A stretch of 64,000 nt of DNA from an uncultured Lentibacter sp. (GCA_947497495.1 CANMGT010000008.1:51432-115431); one strand, 5' to 3'. Shown: positions 16,444 to 26,046, counted from the first letter of the stretch. Numbers and translations: made by a program. The notes: generated by a model not told the origin, from the sequence alone.

Positions 16444-19400
16444 TTGCGCATTGATGTCATAGATAGAGATGGTCGACCACTTGGGGGGGCGACAGTCAAT
16501 TTCGTTCTGGTCGACAAAAAGACGCGCGCGCAGCGTCGTTTTGAAGTGACTGTCGGGAAGAATGGTCGGGTTGACTTTAAAAAGGTCACCCCGGAAATGT
16601 TTCAATCTCTTTTGGCGAATTCTTCGGTTTTTGTTGTTACCTACAAAGGCAAGGCGATGCCCAAGCAAAGGCGGTTGCCGCGCCTTCAGCCGGGCCCCAA
16701 CGGCCCGATGCTGCGTTTACACGCGCGCGACTTTGTTGCCGACGGCACATCAGAGACGCCGTCACGCGACAGGCTGACCCGGCTGATCGTCGCCGTCACT
16801 TCGGCGGGCAAGCCCGTCGTTGGTGCCGCAGTGATTGTGCCCGTCAAAAGCGGTTCGCCTCCGCAACTTCCGCCCACAAACAACAAGGGCGAGACCTCTG
16901 CTAAACTTACAGAAAAGCAGATGTCGCTTCTCGTGCGATCGGGCGCGAAATCGGTCCCTTCGATCCGTGCGGGCACGACACACTACAAAATGTTAGACCG
17001 TGCCGAAACGGCTGATCGCGATAGTTTGCTAATGCTGCGTTACCTTGTTGAGCCGATTTCGTCCGCTCCCGCAGAGCCGGAGGAGAGACCTGAGAAACTG
17101 CCCCAATTGATAGTTGCGGTTCACACGGCGCGAAAGCCCGTGGTTGGCGCCACTGTCATTGTGCCTGTGAAAAGCGGTGCGCCTCCGCAGCTTCCGCCGA
17201 CAAACAATAACGGCGAGACCTCTGCTCGGCTGACTTCAAAGCAGCTGGCTCGTATCGTAAGGGCAGGCGCAAATGCTGTCCCCGATATCCATGAGGGCAC
17301 GACGCGCTATAAGATGTTAGACCGTGCCGTTACGACTGATCGCGATGATTTGCTGATGCTGCGCTATCTGGTTGAGCCAGTTGCCCTCGTCCCTCCGGAG
17401 CCTGAGGAGAGGCCGGATAGGCCTGACCCAGAGAAGGTCAAACCGCAGATATTTATGCGTGTCTTGTCAGAGGATGGCGCCGAGCCTGTGGCTGATGCCG
17501 CGGTTGGGCTAAACTTCAAGACGGGCCAGAACAAGCAAGAAATGCTGCACTTCCCCAAAACCGGTTCGGACGGCTGGACAAACGTGACCCTCTCAAACGC
17601 GACCACCGCAGCCTTGCGCAAGGCCCTCGTGCCTCCTGCCGTTGTGACGAAAGATGGCAAATCGATGCGGGTCAGCGCATTTGATGAGGTGTCGGCAAGC
17701 GACGAAAAGCTGGAGTATTTGGTTACAATAGCCGTTCAGAAAGTGCGCGTTTTGGGCCAGCTACTTCGCAAACGCGGCGGCAATCTTGTTGCCCAAACTG
17801 TTCGCCTCCAGATCGAAGGCCGCGACAACCAGCTTGAAACACGAGAGCTGGGCCCGAGTGATGCCTCAGGGCGCCTCGATTTAGGCGTGAGTATTGAGCA
17901 GGTTCAAAACCTTGGTGTGCGGGCTTTCAGCATCACCGCTGTGTCAGAGGGGCAGGCTTTTGAACAAGTCGGTCGCGCGCAACTCAAACATCGAGACAAC
18001 ATTCTTTGGCTCAACTGGACGATGCAGCCGACGTTAAGGCAACCAACACCGCCGCCGCCTCCCCCTGAGGAGCTTGTCCCGCCACCCCCTGAGGAGCCGC
18101 CCAGGCCTCTGGAAGATTTCGACACAACACCACCAGAGCGACCCGACGAGACAACGCCGACCACGCCGCCTGACATGGACAGCGTGCCGCCAGAGCCTCC
18201 TGGGCCTCCGCCTCCCCCAAGGCCACCAGAGCCTCCCAAACCGCCGATAGAAACAGAACATGAGCCCACGCCACCCCTTCATGATACGCCTGAACAACAG
18301 GAGACTGTGACAATGTCCGATACCGGTAAAAGCCTCTTTCGCTTCCAAACCATCCGCCCGATTGCTGGCGAAAACTCAGCGCGCCTACAAATAAAGCTAG
18401 AGGGTGAACCGAGCGACCTCGTTCGAGGGCTTCGAGAGGCACAAGAGCCACCCAACGCGCGTGAGCTTGCCTCAAGCTTTGTTAACAAGTCCGACTTCTT
18501 TAGAGAAAGCGACCCAAAAAAGAGCGGCTTTGGACCCGCGATAAAGTTCATGGCATTTGCAGCCCAAATCGAGCGCAAACTGCCCTTTGAGAACGCCCGG
18601 GAACAGCTGTTTGAGCGTGTCCAAGACAGCTTTGGCCAAGGCGCTTTGGAAGAGGTCATCAAACGCGAAAGCGATCTTTGGGATCACTATATCGCCGCGA
18701 GCTTTATGTCGCTTATTGTGCCTGCGAAGCGTGCGGCGCTGTCAGACTGTCTGCGTGCAACCAAAGTTGTGAAGCACATTACCGATATTTCCACGTGGAA
18801 AGCCTTCGACGATTTGATGGCTGCCTTGCCGATATTGCCGGATTGGATTGTTGAGAAAGTTTCGGGCGTCTTGCACCGCGAATTTCCATATGTGGCCGGC
18901 TTCGCTGACCTCATGGTCGTCAAAGAAGAATGGGTACGGTATGAGCGCGGGGAAATTGCGCATATCGAAAACGTCATGGCAACAGAAACGCGCTCAAGAA
19001 CCCTGCGCAAGTTTGACTCGACCTCCGTGACCACCACGAGCGAGTATGAGCGCACCGAGGAAACCACCAAAGAGAGCGAGAATTCGACGCATAATGCTGT
19101 GGCCAACGAGATCCAAAAGGAGATCGCCACTCAGATGGGGCTTTCAACAGGCGTCACTGTTTCGGGCAAGTATGGCCCTGCCGTAAAGGTTGATGCGACC
19201 GCAAGTTTTGACTTTCAAACTGCCTCACAAGAGACGCGAAGTTCATCAGAGGAGTTTGCTCAAGACATCGTTGAGCGTGCAAGCTCTAAAGTCACCACGC
19301 GCGAGCGCAACGAAACCGTGACTGTCTTGCTGTCAGAAACAGAAGACACGGCCGTTCAGGAGTTTGCAAACGGGGGCCCTGAGCACGTGATCGGTGTTTA

Positions 19401-20712
19401 CCGCTACCTCGATCAGGTCTGGAGCGCGCAGGTGTTCAACTATGGGCGGCGCTTGATGCTAGACTTCGTCGCACCTGAGCCTTCCGCTTTGTGGCGCGCC
19501 TCAAACATGGAAGGTGCCATCCCTGATGAAGCTTTGGTCGAGCCTCCTGTGCTCGACATAACCGCGGATGAAATCACGATTAAACCGCCGGGAAGCGGCC
19601 CCCGTGACACAGACTACACGACACTCGCAACCAAGTTCGGGGCGACAGATATCCCGGTGCCGCCTGACTCGCTTCGTTATGTCCATGATTCCCTTAAAAT
19701 GGAGATCCCGAACAAGGGCGGAAACCAAGCCAACTCAACCTCACAGGAAACAGCCGAGTTGAACATTCCTGAGGGCTACCTTGGCACCAGAGCCAAGATC
19801 GAGTTCTACGGTATCGAGTATAACAACAAGGCACTTGCGAAAGTTATGATCAACGGCGACGAGAAAGTCGTGACCGACAGCACCGCGCCACTGGACTTTC
19901 CGATCGGCAATGTCTCAGGCATGATGGAATACGGTGTATACCTAGATCAGTTTCAAGGCGGTATTCTTTCGGTCAGGATCAAGTGCGAGATCAGCCCAAA
20001 GGCTTGGGCACAGTGGCAGATGGATGCGTTTGCGGCCCTTCAACGCGCAAATGACCGTGCTTGGGAGGCCTATAACGCCCAGAAAAAGCAAAAGCAGACT
20101 CTCACCACTTTGCAGCTCGAAACGATGCATCCTGATGCGAAACGGACGATTGAGCGTAATGAACTCAAGCGCGCCTCTATTGCCCTTTTGGCAAGAAGCA
20201 ATCATGTCGACCGAGACTCAATCAGCCACTCTTTGAGCGACCCAACCAATGTGCCGCTCATAGACTTTGCGGATGTCGATGAGGAAGGTGCCTATGCGCG
20301 CTTCTTTGAAGAGGCTTTTGAATGGTCAGAGATGACGTTCCTGCACTACCCGTATTTTTGGGCGCGGAAATCCGAATGGTATGGCCTGTTGCACGAGAAA
20401 GACCCGCACGTCTGGTTTGAGGCCTTCCTCAGAGCTGGCGCCTCACGGGTGAACCTCGCCGTGCGCCCCGGTTTTGAGGGAGCTGTGCTTTGGTTTATGG
20501 CAACGGGCGAGATTTGGTATGGAGGGCCAACACCTGGCATCGGTGATCCGCTGTATGTTGCGCTCATTGACGAGATCGTTGAAGGCAAAGGCCTGAGCCT
20601 TGATAACCCTCAGCCCGTTGGCGATCCTTGGGAATATACCATGCCAACAAGCCTTGTTGTCCTCGACCCAGATGATCGCCTGATCCCGCCGCCCCTTGAG
20701 CCTCTTCCCTAG
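16444..20712 (+). CDS. Giant multidomain protein of unknown function (1422 aa)
   Basis: No family name is offered. TTG 16444 is supported by GGAG about 9 bp upstream. Layout: an N-terminal beta-type domain (1-100); two near-identical repeats (~112-215 and ~220-325, sharing PVVGA, VIVPVKSG, PPQLPPTNN, HYKMLDRA/RYKMLDRA and LLMLRYLVEP); two more divergent beta-type domains (~335-430, ~435-530); a proline-rich stalk (~530-620); a helical region (~660-840); a segment with GEIAHIENVM, then Ser/Thr/Glu-rich, then alternating polar/hydrophobic residues (~840-1015, ending NYGRRLMLDFVAPEPS); and a C-terminal region to 1422. No signal peptide or long hydrophobic helix. The amphipathic segment could form a beta-hairpin, as in pore-forming proteins; this is inference. 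It is followed after 81 bp by the 877-aa gene, likely co-transcribed. Flanked upstream by an IS6 element. Confidence 0.8.
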   Translation: MRIDVIDRDGRPLGGATVNFVLVDKKTRAQRRFEVTVGKNGRVDFKKVTPEMFQSLLANSSVFVVTYKGKAMPKQRRLPRLQPGPNGPMLRLHARDFVADGTSETPSRDRLTRLIVAVTSAGKPVVGAAVIVPVKSGSPPQLPPTNNKGETSAKLTEKQMSLLVRSGAKSVPSIRAGTTHYKMLDRAETADRDSLLMLRYLVEPISSAPAEPEERPEKLPQLIVAVHTARKPVVGATVIVPVKSGAPPQLPPTNNNGETSARLTSKQLARIVRAGANAVPDIHEGTTRYKMLDRAVTTDRDDLLMLRYLVEPVALVPPEPEERPDRPDPEKVKPQIFMRVLSEDGAEPVADAAVGLNFKTGQNKQEMLHFPKTGSDGWTNVTLSNATTAALRKALVPPAVVTKDGKSMRVSAFDEVSASDEKLEYLVTIAVQKVRVLGQLLRKRGGNLVAQTVRLQIEGRDNQLETRELGPSDASGRLDLGVSIEQVQNLGVRAFSITAVSEGQAFEQVGRAQLKHRDNILWLNWTMQPTLRQPTPPPPPPEELVPPPPEEPPRPLEDFDTTPPERPDETTPTTPPDMDSVPPEPPGPPPPPRPPEPPKPPIETEHEPTPPLHDTPEQQETVTMSDTGKSLFRFQTIRPIAGENSARLQIKLEGEPSDLVRGLREAQEPPNARELASSFVNKSDFFRESDPKKSGFGPAIKFMAFAAQIERKLPFENAREQLFERVQDSFGQGALEEVIKRESDLWDHYIAASFMSLIVPAKRAALSDCLRATKVVKHITDISTWKAFDDLMAALPILPDWIVEKVSGVLHREFPYVAGFADLMVVKEEWVRYERGEIAHIENVMATETRSRTLRKFDSTSVTTTSEYERTEETTKESENSTHNAVANEIQKEIATQMGLSTGVTVSGKYGPAVKVDATASFDFQTASQETRSSSEEFAQDIVERASSKVTTRERNETVTVLLSETEDTAVQEFANGGPEHVIGVYRYLDQVWSAQVFNYGRRLMLDFVAPEPSALWRASNMEGAIPDEALVEPPVLDITADEITIKPPGSGPRDTDYTTLATKFGATDIPVPPDSLRYVHDSLKMEIPNKGGNQANSTSQETAELNIPEGYLGTRAKIEFYGIEYNNKALAKVMINGDEKVVTDSTAPLDFPIGNVSGMMEYGVYLDQFQGGILSVRIKCEISPKAWAQWQMDAFAALQRANDRAWEAYNAQKKQKQTLTTLQLETMHPDAKRTIERNELKRASIALLARSNHVDRDSISHSLSDPTNVPLIDFADVDEEGAYARFFEEAFEWSEMTFLHYPYFWARKSEWYGLLHEKDPHVWFEAFLRAGASRVNLAVRPGFEGAVLWFMATGEIWYGGPTPGIGDPLYVALIDEIVEGKGLSLDNPQPVGDPWEYTMPTSLVVLDPDDRLIPPPLEPLP

Positions 20713-20793
20713 GTCGCCGATGATGAACAGACACATCGGGCCAATAGAACAATTCGGTGCTTTGCCTCAAGATAATGCATCAGGGGCCTTGGC

Positions 20794-23427
20794 ATGAGCT
20801 TGATCAATGACGGGTATGGCTCAATAGAAGAAATGTCGAACCCTAGAATAGGAACCGCCAAGCTGCGCTGGCGACCAGTTTCTATGCGTAACGACAAAGA
20901 CGACTCCCCCTATGCTTTGCCTGCCGGTTGGAACCAAAGCGACTCCAAATGGAATTGGCGCGTCTGGATCGAAATCACTTGCAAGGAATGGTCGAATGAC
21001 GAGAAACCGCCTTTCTCTTGGTTTGTCACCACACACTCTGTTGACTACTGGTTTGCTGATGATCCGATCAACGCCGGCACCAAGCTGGTTTTGTTTGTCG
21101 GGCCGCATGTTGCCGTTGTCCAAAAAGACCTCACAGTTGCGGAGAAAATAGTCGCGCCGACGATCCAAATCATCAGGCTGGACAGCACCGCAGAAGTTCC
21201 ACAGCCGGGCGAGACGGTGGATTTGGGCCAAATGCTTGGCGACCGCCCCGTTGACGAGTTTTTCTACGGGATGCCGCGCACCGACGACTATCAAAACCGG
21301 CCCAAGCCCAAGCCAGGCGATTTTGACCAGTCGCCCCATATGGCCGTTGATATCGTGCGCACTGGCCTGGAACTGATTATGACCAAGCGCTGGGAGTATT
21401 GGCAGCTCAAAATCAAGCTTTCCGATGTTATGCCGTCGTTCTTTCGCATCGTGCTTATGGGCATTGAAATGCGATATGATGGTAGCGGGAAAGGCTATGC
21501 GTTTCATCGTTTGCGCGTATATCACAGCCCGGAAACCACCGTAGATTTCACTGTCGATGTTGCCGCCTACAAAAAGCTGCAACCCGCTGTCGCTTCTGTA
21601 GAAACAGTCTGCGTTCCGTTTGTAACGGAGGCGCGCAAGCGGCCTTTGATGGGCCCGATAGGCAAGCACCCGGCCTCTGCAAGCGTCGATGACGCGATCG
21701 TCGGGGACAATTACAACGACATGGAAGGCGTCCCCAAAGGAGGATTCCAAGGGCAGAAGGCGGCCACAACGCTCAAGCCTCTACTGTTTGAGAACGGACG
21801 CTACAAAGTCTTCAGCCTGTTCAGCACGACGGCTATTGGCTTTATTCCTGTGGTTGGGCAGATCTATGATGTTGCGGATTGTATCTGCATCGCAATGACG
21901 GGCGAAGATCTCTGGGGGTCCAAGAAGACAAAAGCAGACATCGCGCTGATCGCGGGCCTCGGCATTCTGGGTGGCATCGGCGACGTTGTCGGCAGTTTAA
22001 GGCACTTGTCAGCTCCCGAATTGCGCGCGATGGACGATGTTGGAAAATACGTCTTTCCCAACGCGACGCTTATTTCCAAAAACCCGAACATCGTAACCAG
22101 CTTTGCACGCGCGTCATTTAATGCTTCAAACGCGGCGCTGAGGCGCGCAGCACAAATGCTGTCAGACTCTGGCGAGGCCCAGAAAATGCTCCTTGAGATG
22201 CAAACGATTGTGAAGGGCGATGACTATGGCCTCAGCACCGTTACGGACTATGTCACGGGCAGGCGTACGATTGAGCTTGAGAAATTTGGCACTGATCTTG
22301 CGGCAAAGCTTTATGCGGTCATGAGAAAGAATGCCGACACTTTGCCTTTCGAAGAACAACCCCAAATCCTACAGATCGTTTTGAAAGAGGGGCGAGACCT
22401 TCTCAATGTTGCCGAAGTGAACGCGCTGGATGCTGAGAAACTAGGTAAGCTCAAGTTGATTTTCAACGCGGCTGACGAAGCGCAAAATGCTCAAGGTGTC
22501 CTGAAGCAAATCGCCGCAGTGGACAGTGGTGTCAGTAAGCTAATGGAAGAGCTGGTCTTGCAAAAGGTCAAGCAACGTCTCAAGAACCACCCGACACTGC
22601 GCCGCCGCTATGTCGCTTACGTCTCCAAACACGGCAAAACCGGCACGATCGATGATTTCGTCGAAACCAGCATCGAAAACTATATTGCCAAGAAGGCCAC
22701 GGGACAGGCGCTTGATTTTTTCGAGTTGATTTATGGCGCGGATACCCTTGCCAAACTGAAAGGCGGATCCGACCGCTTGTCTCCGGCTCAGTTGCTGGAA
22801 AAATACCCGAGCTACATAAAAAAGGCCAAAGAATTGCTCAATGATGCGAACCTCTACTGGAAGCATCGAGATGAAATTGAAAGATCATATCCCGGGCTTG
22901 GGCGTATCTTGAACTCGGATCACATCCTGGAGAAACGCCTCCGAAAAATGGCGGTAGACGGCCCAGCTATTGACCACAGCATGTTCACCGCGCTTTTGGT
23001 GCCTGCTGACCACGAAGTCGCCAAAGTGCTGGCAAAACACGGTGTTGATGTGGGCTGGTACATCCATGTCGATAAGACCAGATGGTTGCATGAGCTACTC
23101 CCGCAAGGGCGCGAGGGAGATCTTCTTATCGAGAATGTCGTAGCAGCCTATCAGTATTTTTGGGTGCATAAGATGGGCGCATCCCACGAAACCTTCAAAG
23201 CTCTTGTCGAGCCTGACTTGAAAATTCTGGCGGTAGAAATGTTTGCAGGGGTGATGTCGCGAACAGACGCTGAAAAGCATGTTCAGGCACGAATGAGAGG
23301 CTGGTTCGAAAAGCGCAGCGAAGATGCCCTGCGCCTCGAGGTTGATCTTTTCCGCGGGCGCATGCGGCTTGACCCGCTCGCCAAGACGTCAATCGGGAAC
23401 CGCGTTACAACCTCGCCTGACCTCTAG
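20794..23427 (+). CDS. Large protein with pre-toxin-like segment, possible polymorphic toxin (877 aa)
   Basis: ATG 20794 follows CAGGGG. Residues 1-280 appear beta-rich. Residues ~340-405 resemble the TG pre-toxin domain of polymorphic toxins: a hydrophobic helix with GFIPVVGQIYDVAD, then MTGEDLWG, then a second hydrophobic helix (ALIAGLGILGGIGDVVG). The remaining ~470 residues are mostly helical and charged and would be the effector part; no known nuclease, deaminase or protease motif is recognised. There is no signal peptide. The product may depend on the 1422-aa partner encoded just upstream. No obvious immunity gene follows: the next 200 bp hold only an IS3-type remnant and a convergent core gene. 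The family identity is unknown and the toxin role is inference from one domain. Confidence 0.75.
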   Translation: MSLINDGYGSIEEMSNPRIGTAKLRWRPVSMRNDKDDSPYALPAGWNQSDSKWNWRVWIEITCKEWSNDEKPPFSWFVTTHSVDYWFADDPINAGTKLVLFVGPHVAVVQKDLTVAEKIVAPTIQIIRLDSTAEVPQPGETVDLGQMLGDRPVDEFFYGMPRTDDYQNRPKPKPGDFDQSPHMAVDIVRTGLELIMTKRWEYWQLKIKLSDVMPSFFRIVLMGIEMRYDGSGKGYAFHRLRVYHSPETTVDFTVDVAAYKKLQPAVASVETVCVPFVTEARKRPLMGPIGKHPASASVDDAIVGDNYNDMEGVPKGGFQGQKAATTLKPLLFENGRYKVFSLFSTTAIGFIPVVGQIYDVADCICIAMTGEDLWGSKKTKADIALIAGLGILGGIGDVVGSLRHLSAPELRAMDDVGKYVFPNATLISKNPNIVTSFARASFNASNAALRRAAQMLSDSGEAQKMLLEMQTIVKGDDYGLSTVTDYVTGRRTIELEKFGTDLAAKLYAVMRKNADTLPFEEQPQILQIVLKEGRDLLNVAEVNALDAEKLGKLKLIFNAADEAQNAQGVLKQIAAVDSGVSKLMEELVLQKVKQRLKNHPTLRRRYVAYVSKHGKTGTIDDFVETSIENYIAKKATGQALDFFELIYGADTLAKLKGGSDRLSPAQLLEKYPSYIKKAKELLNDANLYWKHRDEIERSYPGLGRILNSDHILEKRLRKMAVDGPAIDHSMFTALLVPADHEVAKVLAKHGVDVGWYIHVDKTRWLHELLPQGREGDLLIENVVAAYQYFWVHKMGASHETFKALVEPDLKILAVEMFAGVMSRTDAEKHVQARMRGWFEKRSEDALRLEVDLFRGRMRLDPLAKTSIGNRVTTSPDL

Positions 23428-23432
23428 CCAAA

Positions 23433-23486
23433 AGGAAGGCACGGTTTACAGACGAACAGATCATTGAGGTGATCAACGAACAGTAA
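23433..23486 (+). pseudogene. Remnant of an IS3-type transposase OrfA
   Basis: Eighteen codons read RKARFTDEQIIEVINEQ and stop, closely matching the N-terminal helix-turn-helix start of IS3-family OrfA proteins (RFTEEQIIG-type). No start codon or further transposase sequence is present. It marks the right border of the two-gene giant-protein locus. Confidence 0.5.
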
Positions 23487-23631
23487 ACTGAGAGATGAAT
23501 GACCCGATGAAACGCTGCTCGGCAGATTGGATGACCTTAAATTGCTTCCTAAGGCCACAGATCTAACCCCAGGGTTTACGGGCAAGGTTGAAGGGAACTT
23601 CGGGCACTGCGCACCACCTGGGCCAACACAG

Positions 23632-24150
23632 CTAGCATGGGTTCAGGCGCAAGATTTCCTCGCCTTCGCACCACCTGAGCAACGCGTCCATATCCCCTTG
23701 GATTTCCGTGGCCTCTCCTGAAGCGAATTCCTCAAAGGCTTCTGCGTTCAGCGAATTCACCCCACAGATCACGGGTATACCGAGCATAACCGCCTCGGCT
23801 ATAACCCCCCGAAATCCGCGTCCTTCGGCTTCCATCTTGCCAAACTTATTCACGATGAGAATGTCGACCTTACCCAGCAAAGTTCTCTCGACTTCGGCTA
23901 CCGCAGTCTCAAGTGCATTCAAGTCGAGTCGGCACCCGCGTGCTTCCTTTCCCAGAGACTGTGAAATGCGCAGCAATGGCCCGTCAGGAAGCACTCGCAC
24001 ATCCATGTCACAGCGGTGATCATAGTGTCTGTCGGTGTTTATCTGCACAATTCCCGCGGGACGCACACCAGCGCTCATCAGCCGGTTTGCCAGCTGGGTG
24101 AGCAGAGCGTCCATCTCACCTTTTTGCTCACTTTTAGTATAGGCAATCAT
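23632..24150 (-). CDS. DUF2478 P-loop-like protein, last gene of the nar operon
   Basis: A 172-aa cytoplasmic protein of the DUF2478 family, distantly related to THEP1-type NTPases and often found beside molybdenum genes. Conserved features seen are AGIVQIN near residue 35, DILIVNKFGKMEAEGRGFR (about 95-115) and GIPVICGVN. The canonical Walker A of P-loop NTPases is not evident at the N terminus, so ATPase activity is doubtful. It begins 7 bp after moeA. Context suggests a role in molybdenum cofactor handling for nitrate reductase; this is inference. Confidence 0.75.
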   Translation of the reverse strand: MIAYTKSEQKGEMDALLTQLANRLMSAGVRPAGIVQINTDRHYDHRCDMDVRVLPDGPLLRISQSLGKEARGCRLDLNALETAVAEVERTLLGKVDILIVNKFGKMEAEGRGFRGVIAEAVMLGIPVICGVNSLNAEAFEEFASGEATEIQGDMDALLRWCEGEEILRLNPC

Positions 24151-24157
24151 ACTGTCC

Positions 24158-25426
24158 TCACAAATTTAGTTCAAAAAACTCTAGTGGCGTTCCGGCTTCC
24201 GCATTCTCCAGATCTGCGGGAAGCGAGATCAAGCCATCCGCTTTTATGAGCTGGCTGATATCCGCAGAGCTTGGCCGCGCTGACACTGTCACCGTCTGAA
24301 AACCGCTCTGCTTCTGGTGGCCGAGGGTTGCCAGTCGAAACTCACGCCGACCACCCTTGTGCGAGATCGGCTTGTCACAAACGACACGGCGGGTTTTCCC
24401 AGAGTGACTGGTGCCAGTCAGTGCCCCGAGCAAGCTCTGCCCAAACAACGCCCATGTCACCAAACATGCGACGGGGTTTCCCGGTAAGCCCAGAAAATAC
24501 GCTGCGCCAATCTTTCCGAAAGCAACGGGCTTTCCTGGTTTGATCGCCACTCCAGCAAAGTCAAGTTTCCCTCCAGCGTTGTGAAACGCTTCTAGAATAT
24601 GGTCTTCTTCGCCGACTGAGACCCCGCCAGTTGTCACGATAAGATCGTGGTTTTCGGCCAGGCTTGCGAACAAGCTGGCAGTTGCAGCATGACTGTCAAC
24701 ACAGTGTAGAACGTCACCAACCGTCGCTCCGCTCGCCTCGATCAGCGCGCGCAGCAGTGGCCCGTTCGCATCATAGAGTTGCCCATGCCTAAGAGGTTGT
24801 CCCAGTTCAATAAGCTCATCTCCTGTACGGACAATCGCGACGCTCAATTGGCGTTTTACGGGCAATTCGGAGAGTCCAACGCTTGCGGCCAGCATCAGAG
24901 TGGCGGCATCAACCCGCTGCCCTTTCTCAGCCAGTCTCGCCTTGTCGCGCAAGTTTTCCCCTTGGCGGCGGATGTTCTGGCCGCGTTTGCGCGGACTCGA
25001 AAAAGTAGCTTGCGTAGCGTCGTACAGCACCTCTTCTTGAGCAATGACTGTGTCAGTTCCCAAAGGGAGCGGAGCGCCCGTGAAAATGCGTGCGCAAGAA
25101 CGGGCGCCGAGTTTTTGTTGTGCAGTATCGCCCGCGACCACACGCTGACCAATTGGCAACGTGGCTGCCCCCCCAGTTCCAATGTCGCTTATGCGCACAG
25201 CAAATCCATCCATCGCGGCATTGTCAAAATGCGGGAGGCTCATGGGCGAAAAAAGTGGTGCGCTAAGCCTGCGGCCGTATGCGGCGGCCAGGGGAACCCG
25301 CTCTACGCTATGAAACTCTTCCGCTACAAGTTCGATACGCTCAAGCGCTTGTTCATAAGACAATAGCTCCCGATCGGGCGCCATCACATCACAGCCGCAA
25401 AGAGACTTTTTCACTTGTTGGTTCAT
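24158..25426 (-). CDS. moeA: Molybdopterin molybdenumtransferase MoeA
   Basis: A 422-aa MoeA that inserts molybdate into adenylylated molybdopterin, the last step of basic molybdenum cofactor synthesis. ATG 25426 overlaps the carbonic anhydrase stop (ATGA), and the protein then begins MNQQVKKSLCGCD. Family motifs seen: PHFDNAAMDGFAVR (about residues 65-80), IFTGAPLPLGTDTVI (about 112-126), TTGGVSVGEEDHI and KPGKPVAFGKIG, followed by LGLPGNPVACLVTW. The C-terminal domain IV (about 350-422) is complete. Its place in the nar operon matches the need for molybdenum cofactor in NarG. Confidence 0.93.
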   Translation of the reverse strand: MNQQVKKSLCGCDVMAPDRELLSYEQALERIELVAEEFHSVERVPLAAAYGRRLSAPLFSPMSLPHFDNAAMDGFAVRISDIGTGGAATLPIGQRVVAGDTAQQKLGARSCARIFTGAPLPLGTDTVIAQEEVLYDATQATFSSPRKRGQNIRRQGENLRDKARLAEKGQRVDAATLMLAASVGLSELPVKRQLSVAIVRTGDELIELGQPLRHGQLYDANGPLLRALIEASGATVGDVLHCVDSHAATASLFASLAENHDLIVTTGGVSVGEEDHILEAFHNAGGKLDFAGVAIKPGKPVAFGKIGAAYFLGLPGNPVACLVTWALFGQSLLGALTGTSHSGKTRRVVCDKPISHKGGRREFRLATLGHQKQSGFQTVTVSARPSSADISQLIKADGLISLPADLENAEAGTPLEFFELNL

Positions 25427-26037
25427 ACTGCGCCACCGGCGACTATGGACATGTCGACTGAACATCCCAAGTCCCGCAACCGCCCGTCCTTGAGGCCGTA
25501 TATTAGCCCATGAACACAGACCTTCGCCCCCCTTGCCCACGCGCGCTGCAGGATTGGCGTTTCGGCGATACGCCGCACACCTTCGACAACATTCAACTCC
25601 GCGAGCATGTCTTGGCGCGCCTCTAGAGAGTGCAGCCGTCCCAGATCAATCGCATATTGCCGCGCGATGCCACGGATCGGCGCGAGCCAATGATCCGCAA
25701 GACCGTGTGGCATATCTTCTGTAGAAGCCTTGATGCCACCACAACCGTAGTGTCCGCAAACGATGATTTCGCGTACATGAAGCACATCCACGGCAAATTC
25801 CAGAGCACTCAGCATGTTGAGGTCAGTCGAGTGGATGACGTTGGCTACGTTGCGGTGTACGAACACCTCGCCAGGCTCGAGTCCGGCAACCACGTTGGCC
25901 GGCACACGGCTGTCAGAGCAACCGATCCAGAAAAACTCTGGGGCCTGCTGCTCGGAGAGGCGCGCGAAATAGTCTGGCTCGCGCTCGGTGCGCTCGACCG
26001 ACCAGTCCACATTGCGCTTGAGTAAATCATTCAGCAT
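25423..26037 (-). CDS. Beta-class carbonic anhydrase
   Basis: A 204-aa zinc enzyme interconverting CO2 and bicarbonate. Zinc ligands and catalytic dyad are visible: CSDSRVPAN (about residues 39-47) gives the first Cys and the Asp-Arg pair, and CGHYGCGGIKAS (about 98-109) gives the His and second Cys. Length is typical. It lies 9 bp downstream of the parvulin gene and overlaps moeA by 4 bp, so it is inside the nitrate reductase operon. Why it is coregulated is unclear; pH or bicarbonate balance during nitrate respiration is possible. Confidence 0.93.
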   Translation of the reverse strand: MLNDLLKRNVDWSVERTEREPDYFARLSEQQAPEFFWIGCSDSRVPANVVAGLEPGEVFVHRNVANVIHSTDLNMLSALEFAVDVLHVREIIVCGHYGCGGIKASTEDMPHGLADHWLAPIRGIARQYAIDLGRLHSLEARQDMLAELNVVEGVRRIAETPILQRAWARGAKVCVHGLIYGLKDGRLRDLGCSVDMSIVAGGAV

Positions 26038-26046
26038 AAAAGCGCC

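Noticed and set aside
20821..21750. 309-residue minus-strand frame in the 877-aa gene
   Set aside because: Antisense shadow; the plus-strand frame is longer, has a ribosome-binding site and a coherent domain layout.
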